DNA of 64,000 bases from Legionella beliardensis (GCF_900452395.1 NZ_UGNV01000001.1:2777501-2841500); one strand, 5' to 3'; shown: positions 8,568-18,180, counted from the stretch's first letter. The notes: a model not told the origin generated them from the letters alone. A program made the numbers and translations.

Positions 8568-10358
8568 CTAACACTCTAGTTCACTAGCCATTAATCTACT
8601 TGCTAAAAAATCAGCATCAAGCATGTCTTCGAGTTTTAAGAAATCACACCAATAAGTTTGTAAAAATGATAAGGCTTTAAAACCCATTTCTACATTTTTC
8701 TCGATTAGCTGATCTAACAAAGCTACTAACTTAGCATCTTGTGTCCTATCCTCAACTTTAACGGGTATAGCTTCTTCAGCAACCATTTTGGCAAATATCC
8801 TATTAAAACAGTCAGCCACCATTTTCGGTACAGGCGTATTACCATCAAACACACGATGATCAGCGCTTATAGAAACAGGGAGAAGATCTTGCTCTTCAAA
8901 CGCTTTCGTTGCTTTATTCCAAACTAATTTGCGCTCTACTTCCATTAACGTATACTTCATGCCTTCATTACGGCGCAATGGTGATTTACATTGCGTATAA
9001 CCACAAGCACCAATATTGCTGACTGAGACAACTGGATTTCCTATAACAGGAAAGCCATATAAATCATTGACATATTCATAGGCTGCGTTTTCAACAAGTT
9101 CTTGGACTTGCGGATTACTTTTTTCTAAAGCTTCCCGCCTTTTAAAGCAATAAACCATCATTTTCAAAGCCGAACGGATTTTAAGAGATAATTCTTGTAA
9201 TGTGAGCAGATGACAATTTTCAAAAACAATAGTACTCATCTGATCACCACAATCAGGTAATTTTACGACTAAACCTGCGTAAGCGCTCTGAGTTCGATAT
9301 AATCGTTTATAGCTAAGATAATGTCGATGAGAATCATTTTCTGACAAAATTAAGCTTACCGCTTGCAACATTAAAGTTGTTACCGTTTCTGGCGGGTATT
9401 TTTTACCAAAAAAATCAACACAGCTTATATTAATATTGAATTGGCCTGCCATGGTTGGATCCGTTGGATTATCCCATTGGGTCATCAACACCTTACGAAT
9501 CGGTGTCATTTCAATTTCTTGATTTTTTTGGTTATAAGCTCTTATTTTAGGCAATAAGGATTCCATAAACTGCATATAATATTGCCAATTTTGGCTAGGT
9601 TTTAAATTTAATTTCTCAACCTGCTCGCGGTGCTTTTTGCTTAAAGATTCAATAAAACTAATACTGCCATGCACATTAAGTAATGCCAGTAACGAAAAGA
9701 TATACTTATGTTGCATAAACAAATTAGTAAATAATTGCTCTTCTAAAAAGGCAAGCTTTCCTTTAACTTCCTCTATATTAGGAAGTCCAATACTTTTATA
9801 CAGCACAGCCTCGCAAACATGCCGGTGTTCATCTTCAATAATGGTTTCAAAAACTTTAGGTGCTACGCCAGCCCGCTCCAGACTATAAAAAATTTCTTCA
9901 ATCCAGCCTTCGCCAATTAAATTTAACAGCACAACAGCAGTCTTTGGACATTCTTCGCTGCGTATAAAATTACAAATTATTTCAATATGAGGGTTGTATG
10001 GAGGTGGGTAAGCATAAGGAGCACAAAGCATGTATAAAATTTTAGTAAATACGATGCCATGAAAAATCTCATCTAATAATTGTAGGCGCATTCTTTTTCT
10101 ATGCGCTGCTGATAGCATCTTGCTTTCAAATTTTAAGGGTACTTGTATGGCTAGAACTTCTAATTGAGCTAAGAGAGAAAAAGCGTAAATGTATAACAGC
10201 TTGTCTTGTTTCACTTTAAAAGGTAAACCATCCTGAAACATCTTATCAACTCTGGATTTAATTAATTCCTTTTCACTTGCTGTAATTTGTTGCCAACCTT
10301 CTAAAATCCATTTCTCAGAGCCCCACGTAGGCCTAAGTAACTCATTAAGTTCGTCCAC
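8568..10358 (-). CDS. Ferritin-like di-iron domain fused to E2-type acyltransferase domain
   Basis: This is a 596-residue two-domain protein. The N-terminal half (about 40-270) is helical with a full carboxylate/histidine set for a di-iron centre: E67, E97xxH100, E150 or E154, and E177xxH180. The C-terminal half (about 285-535) resembles the catalytic domain of 2-oxo acid dehydrogenase E2 subunits: VSVSNIGACG at about 444-453 matches the E2 trimer-core motif, and SADHRVFDG holds the HxxxDG active site (H501, D505). No lipoyl or E3-binding domain is present, so it is not an ordinary E2. The inferred role is oxidation coupled to acyl transfer, substrate unknown. A GTG start follows AAGG. It has no operon partner. 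Confidence 0.72.
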   Translation of the reverse strand: MDELNELLRPTWGSEKWILEGWQQITASEKELIKSRVDKMFQDGLPFKVKQDKLLYIYAFSLLAQLEVLAIQVPLKFESKMLSAAHRKRMRLQLLDEIFHGIVFTKILYMLCAPYAYPPPYNPHIEIICNFIRSEECPKTAVVLLNLIGEGWIEEIFYSLERAGVAPKVFETIIEDEHRHVCEAVLYKSIGLPNIEEVKGKLAFLEEQLFTNLFMQHKYIFSLLALLNVHGSISFIESLSKKHREQVEKLNLKPSQNWQYYMQFMESLLPKIRAYNQKNQEIEMTPIRKVLMTQWDNPTDPTMAGQFNINISCVDFFGKKYPPETVTTLMLQAVSLILSENDSHRHYLSYKRLYRTQSAYAGLVVKLPDCGDQMSTIVFENCHLLTLQELSLKIRSALKMMVYCFKRREALEKSNPQVQELVENAAYEYVNDLYGFPVIGNPVVSVSNIGACGYTQCKSPLRRNEGMKYTLMEVERKLVWNKATKAFEEQDLLPVSISADHRVFDGNTPVPKMVADCFNRIFAKMVAEEAIPVKVEDRTQDAKLVALLDQLIEKNVEMGFKALSFLQTYWCDFLKLEDMLDADFLASRLMASELEC

Positions 10359-10679
10359 AATTTCTACCTTAAAACATTAATAGAGCAATCATACCTAGAG
10401 CATACTTGAAGCGTCAACTATTGCCTATTTACTTAACATGATCTTTGCAAATAATTAGTCAACAACGTCGAACAATAGCCATCAACAGCATAGAAATCTT
10501 AAAGTCATGAGTTTAAAGTGTTATTAGCACAGATTTTTTAAACAAATATTACAAATGCTTAGCTAAGAAAGCTTATTATGCTAGCATTAGGTGCTCTTTT
10601 CCAAAGAATTAATGGGAATATTAATGAGGCAATCAATAAAGTATTGGCTGTGTAGTTATTCTAAAGATAATTTATTTAT
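10359..10679. other. Non-coding divergent region
   Basis: This spacer lies between the divergent fusion gene and dam. It is AT-rich, with no clear hairpin, repeat or RNA gene. A 25-codon frame at about 10578 lacks a ribosome-binding site and is not called. Confidence 0.35.
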
Positions 10680-11501
10680 ATGACGAAAATTAAGCCTTTT
10701 CTTAAATGGGCTGGTAGCAAATTTCGCTGCCTTGATACCATTCTTTCTACTCTACCTAAGGCTAACCGCCTTATCGAACCGTTTACGGGTTCTGGCGCTA
10801 TCTTTATTAATTCCAATTACCCTAATTATCTATTAGCTGAAAAAAACCACGATCTTATTCTTGTGTTTCAAATGTTACAGCAAGAAGGATTAGCATTCAT
10901 TGATTACTGCGAACAATTTTTTACTCGGCAAAATAATTGCCAAGACAGATATTATCAATTAAGAGAGCAATTTAACCAATGCCAACAAACGCGTATGCGC
11001 GCAGCTTTATTTTTATATTTAAACCGTCATGGCTATAATGGTTTATGTCGCTATAACCAAAAAGGGTTATATAATGTTCCTTTTGGCCGCTATATTAAGC
11101 CCTATTTTCCCCGCGCAGAAATGCTGTTTTTTTATGAGAAAAGCCAATCAGTTAAATTTATACAAGGTGATTTTAGAGCGACTTTTAGATTGGCAAAGCC
11201 TGGTGATATTATCTATTGCGACCCTCCATACGTTCCTTTATCCAGAAGTGCAAACTTTACCTCTTATACACCGCATCGCAAATTTAATGAACAAGATCAA
11301 ATTGAACTTGCTCAATTAGCCCAGTATAGCGCTACGAAAGGAATTACTGTCGTCATTTCTAATCATGATACTGAACTTACAAGAATTTATTACCAAGATA
11401 GCCATATAATTTCTTTTCCCGTAAGTCGTTTTATTAGCTGTAATTCGTTAAATCGCAAGCCTGCACAGGAACTTGTAGCTATTTTTAAAGCACACTCTTA
11501 A
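10680..11501 (+). CDS. dam: DNA adenine methylase (Dam family)
   Basis: This enzyme transfers a methyl group from S-adenosylmethionine to adenine, probably in GATC. All class alpha motifs are present in order: FLKWAGSK (motif X, residues 7-14), EPFTGSGA (motif I, AdoMet binding) and DPPYVP (motif IV, catalytic). The length of 273 residues is typical for Dam. The gene stands alone and no restriction partner is nearby, which suggests a replication, repair or regulation role rather than restriction-modification. Solitary dam-like genes can also come from phage, but there are no phage genes here. Confidence 0.9.
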   Translation: MTKIKPFLKWAGSKFRCLDTILSTLPKANRLIEPFTGSGAIFINSNYPNYLLAEKNHDLILVFQMLQQEGLAFIDYCEQFFTRQNNCQDRYYQLREQFNQCQQTRMRAALFLYLNRHGYNGLCRYNQKGLYNVPFGRYIKPYFPRAEMLFFYEKSQSVKFIQGDFRATFRLAKPGDIIYCDPPYVPLSRSANFTSYTPHRKFNEQDQIELAQLAQYSATKGITVVISNHDTELTRIYYQDSHIISFPVSRFISCNSLNRKPAQELVAIFKAHS

Positions 11502-11605
11502 GGCATTTAAGTAAAGGTATAAAAGCTGCCTAGCTTAAGGCTTAACAAAAACTAAAATTAATCTTATGGGATAATGCTCTTTTAAATGTTGTCATTCCCG
11601 TGGGA

Positions 11606-11961
11606 CATTGTTGCGTGGATAAATTAAAACGTAGCTCAGGCGCAGGCCCCATAGCCGTCAGGCTAAGCAAATAGTTCTCTTAGCACCATAGAAAATAATA
11701 TGTTTAGCGTGCTGACGGCTTCGCAGCAGAGTTAAGTTTGGGCCCTTTTTGGAACGTTGTTGTACATGGATGCACAACATCGAGCCGCATGGATGGTTTC
11801 GGCGCTTCCAAAAAGGGGCCAAATTTACCTCTGCCTGCTTCAATCTTGACTCTTGGGCGCTTAGCCTGACGGCTATGGGCGCAGGCCCAGAGGGCCAAAA
11901 CCCGGGTTTCACTTTGTTTCACCCAGGCGTTTTGATCACTTATTCTATCCACGCAACAATG
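11606..11961. repeat. Palindromic repeat element with 16-bp inverted ends
   Basis: The ends are perfect 16-bp inverted repeats (11606-11621 and 11946-11961, outward sequence CATTGTTGCGTGGATA). Inside is a nested hairpin: outer arms near 11740-11756 and 11803-11820, and an inner stem at 11758-11767/11770-11779 whose tip reads CATGGATG. Other segments (about 11630-11660 and 11865-11930) belong to the CAGGCCCA-type dispersed repeat. It has no transposase. Short open frames here are by-products of the palindromes. A MITE-like or REP-composite element is the best description. Confidence 0.7.
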
Positions 11962-11971
11962 CCAACTCGCG

Positions 11972-13246
11972 TTAATTGATAGTTGAGCGAAAATCCTTCA
12001 TAAAAAAAGCGAGTATGGTAACTAATAACAAAGAAATAGGTAATATAGATAAAGCCAATTGATAATCAACCACAGTATAAATATGCTCCCCAGCAACAAT
12101 ATTACTATCACCAAAGGTATCTAATAATTTTCCTACTAAAGGTTGGAAAATAACGCCGCCTAACGTCACAATCATATTTACAGCAGCAAAGACTGTTCCT
12201 GATAATTGAGCGCCACTGTTTTCTTTAGCCATAATAAAGACAATAATTTCGGTTGAACTAAATACACCGTATAAAAATAGTAATACGTTTAGTGAAGTAT
12301 AAGATAAACCAGGATAATAAAGGACTAGGCTTATACAGATTAATCCCATAATTGCACCTATTACTAAAGGTAATACTCGGCGCCCACTATGATCTGATAA
12401 ATAACCCGCTAATGGTGCGCCAACTGCCCACCCTAAAAACATGGCAGAGACTGTTCTAGCAGCTTCAGCCTTAGTTAAATGATGGGCTTGCTCCAAATAA
12501 CTTTTACCCCACAATTCGCCAAAAACAGATAAAGACGTGTATAAACATGCCCCTACCAGGCCGATTAACCAAACCTGTGGCGAAGAGAGAACATGCCATA
12601 CTTTTTTAAAAAATTCTGGCAAAGCATATCCGTGTTTTACATGCCCTGTAGGGCTATCTCGGACTACAAAAAAGATAATAACAGTTAAAACCGCGCCAAT
12701 AGTTGTCATCAGACGCAATACATGTAACCAGCCAAAGTCAGTAGCGATATCAGTAATTTTTACCTCACCATAGACTAATCCCAGCATACCAAGGGTAGTA
12801 ATTAAGCCAGCTACAAGCGAAAAATACTTACGTGGCAGCCAGCCTAAAGCTAATGATAAAACACCAACAAATGCAAATGATGAGCCAAAACCTACCAAGA
12901 AACGCCCACTACCTGCGATTAGCATGGAAGATATATCTGTAAACATCCAGGAGCCGATGGTGCAGCATAAACAGGCAAAGGTAAGCAATCTACGTGGCCC
13001 GTAGCGATCCATTAGCATCCCTACCGGCATTTGCATAGGAGAATAGGCAAAATAATAAAAAGCAGACAATTGACCAAATGTTGTCGCTGAAATATGACCA
13101 AACGCGGCACTCAGCTCACTTTGCAAAGCGCCCGGAATGATTCGTAATACAAATTCATAGCAATAGAAAAATGCACCTACCGCACAAACCAAACTGCCAA
13201 ACAGAGCTTGGCTCCTACTAATCGATTTAATCATTTGCAATTGCAT
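11972..13246 (-). CDS. MFS transporter, second of a tandem pair
   Basis: This 424-residue, 12-TM major facilitator carrier has the loop 2-3 signature GMLMDRYGPRRLL and, in the second half, GYLSDHSGRRVLP. It overlaps the upstream MFS gene by 20 bases, and the two share the same pattern (YEFVLRIIPG here, YEYLLRISPS there), so they come from a duplication and form an operon. The substrate cannot be read from sequence. In Legionella such carriers often import nutrients or export siderophores; this is only a family-level possibility. Confidence 0.82.
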   Translation of the reverse strand: MQLQMIKSISRSQALFGSLVCAVGAFFYCYEFVLRIIPGALQSELSAAFGHISATTFGQLSAFYYFAYSPMQMPVGMLMDRYGPRRLLTFACLCCTIGSWMFTDISSMLIAGSGRFLVGFGSSFAFVGVLSLALGWLPRKYFSLVAGLITTLGMLGLVYGEVKITDIATDFGWLHVLRLMTTIGAVLTVIIFFVVRDSPTGHVKHGYALPEFFKKVWHVLSSPQVWLIGLVGACLYTSLSVFGELWGKSYLEQAHHLTKAEAARTVSAMFLGWAVGAPLAGYLSDHSGRRVLPLVIGAIMGLICISLVLYYPGLSYTSLNVLLFLYGVFSSTEIIVFIMAKENSGAQLSGTVFAAVNMIVTLGGVIFQPLVGKLLDTFGDSNIVAGEHIYTVVDYQLALSILPISLLLVTILAFFMKDFRSTIN

Positions 13247-14525
13247 AAGTTTCTTTCAAAAAGATGGTTAAAATAGCAGCAATAACGATACCTAACGGTA
13301 TAATTGACAGCGCAAATTGGTAATCATCTGCCGTATAGAGATGATACATTTTATCAGGTCCTAATTTGTCAATAGCAACCGTGTTGACGTGAGAGCTTAA
13401 ACTAAAATCTAATAAGCGGCCTACAAAGGGTTGGAAAAACATAGCGCCTAACATAACAAGCATATTGGTCAAAGCCATTGCCGTACCAGCAGCCTCATTA
13501 GGACTAAGTTCTCTACCTATGGCAAAAACAATACATTGAACACTGTATAAAAGGCCTAATATAAACATTAAAATATTAATGCTCATTTGATTTAAATTAG
13601 GCATATAAAGTATAACCATCATCACTATTGCAGCACCGGCTGCACCTAATAACAAAGGCAATTTACGTCGTTTTATTCTATCCGAGATAAAGCCCATTAA
13701 AGGGGCACCAATAGTAAACCCGAGAAAGAGTAACGAGTTAGCGAATGAAGCACCTACTGAAGAAAGGTTATGTGCATGCTTTAAATAAGGAATACCCCAT
13801 AATTCTGCAAAAACAGTCGTTGGTAAATAAACTAAACAACCAATGGCGCCATTGATCCAAATTTGTTTATTTTTAATAATTAAACCAAGATCAATCATAC
13901 TTTTATGAAAGCTATTAATCGTTCCACTGGAGGTTTGACTTTTTTTCTTATCCCGGATACCAAACCATAAAACAAAGACTAGAATTATTCCAATATATGC
14001 AGTCAAATCAATTGTAGACCGCCAGCCTATAGTATTTACCAATTCACCTAATAAATTATCACCGAGCATAGCGCCAATAGTACCTAACGCTGCTGCCAAT
14101 CCTGAAACCATAGCTAACTTGTCTTCTGGCAGCCAAATGGTAGCTAACTTTAATACACCGACAAAAGCAAAAGCAGATCCAAACCCTACTAAAAAGCGGC
14201 CCGTAGCAGCCACCCAAAAAAGAGTCGTACTTGCAAACAGGAAGGTACCAATAACACAAATAAGACAGGCAAAAGTAATTAAACGCCTCGGTCCAAATCT
14301 ATCCAATAAAACACCAACAGGTACTTGTAAAGGAACATAAGCGTAATAATAAAATGCAGACAAGAGTCCAAAACCAGTCGCGCTTAAGTTAAAATGATCC
14401 CGCAACGCAGGCTCCATGACACTTGGTGAAATTCTTAATAAATACTCATAACTATAATAAAGGGCGCCAAGCCCACAAATTAACCAGGCACTAAGAAAAT
14501 ACCTCTTACTATTTTTATTCTGCAA
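13227..14525 (-). CDS. MFS transporter, first of a tandem pair
   Basis: This 432-residue major facilitator carrier has 12 predicted membrane segments. The signature between TM2 and TM3 reads GVLLDRFGPRRLI, followed by the GRFLVGFGSAFAFVGVLK segment also found in its partner. The C-terminal half has GFISDRIKRRKLP. A hydrophilic central loop (about residues 195-215, rich in Lys/Ser/Thr) joins the halves. The substrate is unknown. It is the promoter-proximal gene of the pair and follows maeB on the same strand, with an 83-base gap. Confidence 0.82.
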   Translation of the reverse strand: MQNKNSKRYFLSAWLICGLGALYYSYEYLLRISPSVMEPALRDHFNLSATGFGLLSAFYYYAYVPLQVPVGVLLDRFGPRRLITFACLICVIGTFLFASTTLFWVAATGRFLVGFGSAFAFVGVLKLATIWLPEDKLAMVSGLAAALGTIGAMLGDNLLGELVNTIGWRSTIDLTAYIGIILVFVLWFGIRDKKKSQTSSGTINSFHKSMIDLGLIIKNKQIWINGAIGCLVYLPTTVFAELWGIPYLKHAHNLSSVGASFANSLLFLGFTIGAPLMGFISDRIKRRKLPLLLGAAGAAIVMMVILYMPNLNQMSINILMFILGLLYSVQCIVFAIGRELSPNEAAGTAMALTNMLVMLGAMFFQPFVGRLLDFSLSSHVNTVAIDKLGPDKMYHLYTADDYQFALSIIPLGIVIAAILTIFLKETYAIAND

Positions 14526-14608
14526 AATAAGCTCCTTAATGTAAGGTTAAATACTAAATCTAATTATTTTAAATTAAATATTACTTAATAATTTAACCCT
14601 CTAGGTAA

Positions 14609-15871
14609 TTACAAATGTCCAAGGCGGCTTACACCACTTGTAACTGCTGCCTTTGCAACAGCTTGAGTTACTCTCTCTCTTAAACGCGGATCAATCGGTT
14701 TTGGAATAATGTATTTAGAGCCATACTCCCATGCCGAAACACCCGGATAATTATCTTTAACAATTTGCGGCACAGGCTCTAATACTAATGAACGAATTGC
14801 TTCAACTGCAGCAATTTGCATCGCCCGATTAATACATGTCGCGCGAACATCAAGAGCCCCTCGAAAAATATATGGAAAACAAAGTACATTATTAACTTGA
14901 TTTGGGTAATCACTACGGCCAGTAGCAATAATTAAATCATCCCGAATTTGATAGGCAAGCTCTGGTTTAATTTCTGGATCAGGGTTTGATAATGCAAAAA
15001 TAACCGGTTTAGGTGCCATGAGCTTTAAAAGCTCAGCATTTAATAAATCTGGTTTTGCAACCCCAATAAAAACATCCGCGTCTAATAAAGCATCAGCGAG
15101 CGTGCGTTTATCGGTAGTACGGGCAAACGCATATTTATAGGCATTTAAATCATCACGCTCTGTGTGTACCACGCCTTTAGTATCAAGAAGATAAATATTT
15201 TCTTTACGGGCCCCTAATGCCACTAATAACTGCATTGATGCGATACCTGCAGCACCTGCACCAATACATACTATACGCACATCTTTTAGAGATTTATTTT
15301 GTAAATCCAAGGCATTTAGTAAACCTGCCGCCACCACAATCGCTGTTCCATGCTGATCATCATGAAAAACCGGAATATTGAGCTGTTCAATGAGGGCTCT
15401 TTCAATCTCGAAACACTCTGGTGCCTTAATATCTTCAAGGTTTATTCCACCAAAGGTTGGCGAAATGCGCTTAATTGTTGTTATAAATTCTTGCGGATTT
15501 GCCGCATCAATTTCAATATCGAAAGCATCAATTTCTGCAAAGCGTTTAAACAGTACCGCTTTTCCTTCCATCACTGGTTTACTTGCCAAAGCCCCTACAT
15601 CACCTAAACCTAGTACGGCAGTACCATTAGTAATGACTGCTACTAAATTGCCCTTAGCCGTATAACGAAAAGCATTTTCCGCGTTATCTACTATTGCTAA
15701 TACAGGTTCAGCAACACCTGGTGTATAAGCTAACGACAAATCATCTTGAGAATTAGTCGGTTTCGTAATATGCATACCAAGCTTTCCTGGAGTTGGAAAC
15801 TCGTGATAATGCAAGGCACGTTGATTTAATAAATCTTTATCCAAAGTGCTTACTCTCTTTTCATAAAACAC
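14609..15871 (-). CDS. maeB: NADP-type malic enzyme, short form
   Basis: This enzyme oxidatively decarboxylates malate to pyruvate in the cytoplasm. Visible motifs are SLAYTPGVAEP at the N-terminus, FGGINLEDIKAPECFEIE (metal and substrate binding), HDDQHGTA and the Rossmann GAGAAGIASM, then ALSNPDPE. At 420 residues it is the short form, lacking the C-terminal phosphotransacetylase-like domain of long MaeB. The NAD/NADP preference is inferred from family resemblance. It supplies pyruvate and reducing power during growth on amino acids, in keeping with the permeases nearby. Confidence 0.9.
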   Translation of the reverse strand: MFYEKRVSTLDKDLLNQRALHYHEFPTPGKLGMHITKPTNSQDDLSLAYTPGVAEPVLAIVDNAENAFRYTAKGNLVAVITNGTAVLGLGDVGALASKPVMEGKAVLFKRFAEIDAFDIEIDAANPQEFITTIKRISPTFGGINLEDIKAPECFEIERALIEQLNIPVFHDDQHGTAIVVAAGLLNALDLQNKSLKDVRIVCIGAGAAGIASMQLLVALGARKENIYLLDTKGVVHTERDDLNAYKYAFARTTDKRTLADALLDADVFIGVAKPDLLNAELLKLMAPKPVIFALSNPDPEIKPELAYQIRDDLIIATGRSDYPNQVNNVLCFPYIFRGALDVRATCINRAMQIAAVEAIRSLVLEPVPQIVKDNYPGVSAWEYGSKYIIPKPIDPRLRERVTQAVAKAAVTSGVSRLGHL

Positions 15872-15920
15872 AGCGAAAAATCATATAGAAAAATAACAAA
15901 TATGAACAGTCATTTATGGA

Positions 15921-15946
15921 AAAAAGGCGCATTTTATTGCGCCTTT
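15921..15946 (-). terminator. Rho-independent terminator downstream of rpmE
   Basis: A GC-rich 9-bp stem (15923-15931 with 15938-15946) has a 6-base loop. Read on the minus strand it ends in a run of five T. It lies about 140 bases after rpmE and before maeB on the same strand. Confidence 0.75.
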
Positions 15947-16083
15947 AAGTATGTATACACACAATAACACCAAGAAACAGCCAAATTTTTATATTGGTGC
16001 TTCATTTTGAATGCCTGCCCTTACACTAGACAGATTTTTAAATTCTACCGCCAGTTAAATAAAAGCATGTTCAGAAAATTTTG

Positions 16084-16302
16084 TTAAGCGCGCTCTGCTT
16101 CACGTTTTTTATAGCGATCACGGAATTTTTGTACACGACCACCGGTATCAACTAATTTTTGCTTACCTGTGTAAAAAGGATGGCATTCCGCACATACTTC
16201 AACCGTTAAATCATGACATAACGTCGAACGTGTCTCGAAGGAATGGCCACAACTACAAGTAACTTTAATAGTTTCATATTTAGGATGAATTGAAGCTTTC
16301 AT
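16084..16302 (-). CDS. rpmE: Ribosomal protein bL31, zinc-binding type
   Basis: This 72-residue large-subunit ribosomal protein contains VTCSCGHSF and [13 protein letters not shown], which give the four cysteines of the zinc-containing (C+) form. The last residues are basic. Zinc-type L31 is normally the zinc-replete version, with a cysteine-free paralogue elsewhere under Zur control; no such paralogue is in this window. A TATAAT-like hexamer lies about 95 bases upstream on the minus strand (16397-16402) and may be its promoter. Confidence 0.96.
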   Translation of the reverse strand: MKASIHPKYETIKVTCSCGHSFETRSTLCHDLTVEVCAECHPFYTGKQKLVDTGGRVQKFRDRYKKREAERA

Positions 16303-16634
16303 AGACGTATCTCTCTTACAAAACGAATATCGCCACCTGAACCTATGCCGGGCACCATACTCTTAATAAATGACGGCAGAGATTAGCAGAATTAGCATTA
16401 TAAATCAATTTTCAAAAATTGTTTACCCAATTAAATAGTATAAATAAAATTCAATTACTCTAATATTAAATATAATACCTCCTCTACACTATAGTATTAA
16501 ATTATAGCAGTTCCCCTCTTTCTATACTGATAATAGCAAAAGCTTAGACCAGATACCTTTTATGAAGTTTTAGGCTTTTTAAGTTGTGCTCATGACTAGG
16601 AGAGTATGGATACTTCAATTTATCCTAAAATAAC
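16303..16634. other. Non-coding region upstream of rpmE
   Basis: This is an AT-rich spacer between the exonuclease gene and rpmE, both on the minus strand. The only signal I see is the TATAAT-like hexamer at 16397-16402 (minus strand) without a good -35 box. There is no hairpin or RNA gene. Confidence 0.35.
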
Positions 16635-17408
16635 TTAGCTTATATTTAATTCAACTAATACAGGAGTATGATCGGAAGGACGTTCTACGGCTCTTGGAAG
16701 TTTATCAATTTGGGCAGAGACGCAAGCTTGTGCTAACTCAGCACTTAGCAAAATATGATCAATGCGCAAACCATGGTTACGTCTAAATCCCGCCGCGCGA
16801 TAATCCCACCAGCTGTATAACTTCTCTGGTTGCGGAAAGAGGCGAAAACTATCATGTAAGCCTAGCGCTAACAAAGCAGCAAATGCTTCTCTTTCCTGCG
16901 GACTAACTAAAACACTTCCTTCCCATGCAACTGGATCATGCACGTCCCTGTCTTCAGGCGCAATATTAAAATCACCGACTACTGCAAGTTTCGGATATCG
17001 CATCAACTCTTGCTGAATATGAGTATTAAGCTTGGTTAGCCAATGTAATTTATAGTGATATTTATCACACCCTACTGCAGCCCCATTAGGAACATAGAGA
17101 TTAATTAGCCTTAAATCCCCAATTGAGGTAATTAAGATGCGCCGCTGAGGATCATCAAAATCAGGGATGTCTGTCACACTATTTTCAATGGGCTGCCTAC
17201 TGATAATCGCAACACCGTTATAGGTTTTCTGGCCAGAATAAACAACATGGTAGCCACGCTCCGTAAAAGCTGCCAGCGGAAAATTTTCATTAGGCGTTTT
17301 GGTTTCCTGTAGCGCTAAAATATCAATTTGATGTTGCTCAAACCATGCTAATACTTGTTCAAGACGGATCTTCAGTGAGTTTACATTCCAAGTAGCTAAC
17401 TTAAGCAC
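16635..17408 (-). CDS. Exonuclease III family AP endonuclease, second copy
   Basis: This Mg-dependent endonuclease/exonuclease/phosphatase-fold enzyme should nick DNA at abasic sites. Motifs in order are WNVNSL, LQETK, NGVAIISR, YVPNG, GDFNIAPEDRD, WWDYRAAGFRRNHGLRIDH and SDHTPV; the metal-binding N, E, D and the catalytic H are all present. I choose the GTG at 17408 because AAGGAG lies six bases upstream. Longer frames would reach into the neighbour by 32 bases. It then overlaps the upstream exonuclease by eight bases. It belongs to the ExoA/XthA clade and is clearly different from its neighbour, so the pair is not a recent duplication. Confidence 0.88.
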   Translation of the reverse strand: MLKLATWNVNSLKIRLEQVLAWFEQHQIDILALQETKTPNENFPLAAFTERGYHVVYSGQKTYNGVAIISRQPIENSVTDIPDFDDPQRRILITSIGDLRLINLYVPNGAAVGCDKYHYKLHWLTKLNTHIQQELMRYPKLAVVGDFNIAPEDRDVHDPVAWEGSVLVSPQEREAFAALLALGLHDSFRLFPQPEKLYSWWDYRAAGFRRNHGLRIDHILLSAELAQACVSAQIDKLPRAVERPSDHTPVLVELNIS

Positions 17409-18180
17409 ACCAATCTCCTTGGTAATCAACAATTAAAGGGGCGTGATCTGACCAGCGGTTTTCACGATGAATAGCGACTTTATGAAGGCTATCTATTAAA
17501 CCTGGTGTAATGACTTGATAATCAATTCGCCACCCCACATTTTTTTCCCAAGCCTTTCCGCGATGGGACCACCACGTATATTGTTCTTGGTCCTGATTAA
17601 GAACGCGAAAAGCATCAACAAACCCTAAAGGGCCAAAAAGCTCATCCATCCATGCTCTTTCTTCCGGTAAGAAGCCTGAGTTTTTTTGATTACTTCGCCA
17701 ATTTTTAAGATCAATAGCCTTATGGGCAATATTGTAATCGCCACAAATAATTAATTCCCGGCCCTGCTGTTTTAAGGCGAGTAAATGCTCGGTAAAATTT
17801 TTAAGAAAATCAAATTTAACTAGCTGCCGTGCCTCACCGCTTGTTCCTGAAGGTAGATAAAGCGAAACAACACTCAATTTTGGATAATCATATTGAATGT
17901 ATCGTCCTTCATTATCACAAAATTCAAAGCCTAACCCTTTAGTAACAAGATGTGGCTTAAAGCGTGCATAAATAGCCACGCCACTATAGCCTTTTTTTTG
18001 AGCATCGTAATAATGACAATGATAGCCAGCCGGATAATAGATGTCTTCTAGTAATTGATTAATTTGTGCTTTGGTTTCTTGAATGCAGATAAAATCAGCA
18101 TCTTGGTGGACTAACCAATCATAAAATCCTTTACGGGCTGCCGCCCTAATTCCATTTGCATTAAATGTAATAACTCTCAC
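17401..18180 (-). CDS. xthA: Exodeoxyribonuclease III
   Basis: This 259-residue base-excision repair nuclease has 3'-5' exonuclease and AP-endonuclease activity. It contains FNANGIRAA, IQETKAQ, GYSGVAIYAR, LYLPSG, CGDYNIAHKAIDL, WWSHRG, GWRIDYQ and SDHAPL, which together give the metal and catalytic residues of the family. It is the first gene of a two-gene repair operon with the second exonuclease III paralogue, coupled through a short stop/start overlap. Confidence 0.9.
   Translation of the reverse strand: MRVITFNANGIRAAARKGFYDWLVHQDADFICIQETKAQINQLLEDIYYPAGYHCHYYDAQKKGYSGVAIYARFKPHLVTKGLGFEFCDNEGRYIQYDYPKLSVVSLYLPSGTSGEARQLVKFDFLKNFTEHLLALKQQGRELIICGDYNIAHKAIDLKNWRSNQKNSGFLPEERAWMDELFGPLGFVDAFRVLNQDQEQYTWWSHRGKAWEKNVGWRIDYQVITPGLIDSLHKVAIHRENRWSDHAPLIVDYQGDWCA

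Noticed and set aside
10578..10655. 25-codon frame upstream of dam
   Set aside because: No ribosome-binding site and too short to separate from chance.
11658..11979. Three overlapping frames of 76-84 codons on both strands
   Set aside because: They lie in the palindromic repeat element, overlap each other on both strands, and have no ribosome-binding sites; the open frames follow from the palindromes.
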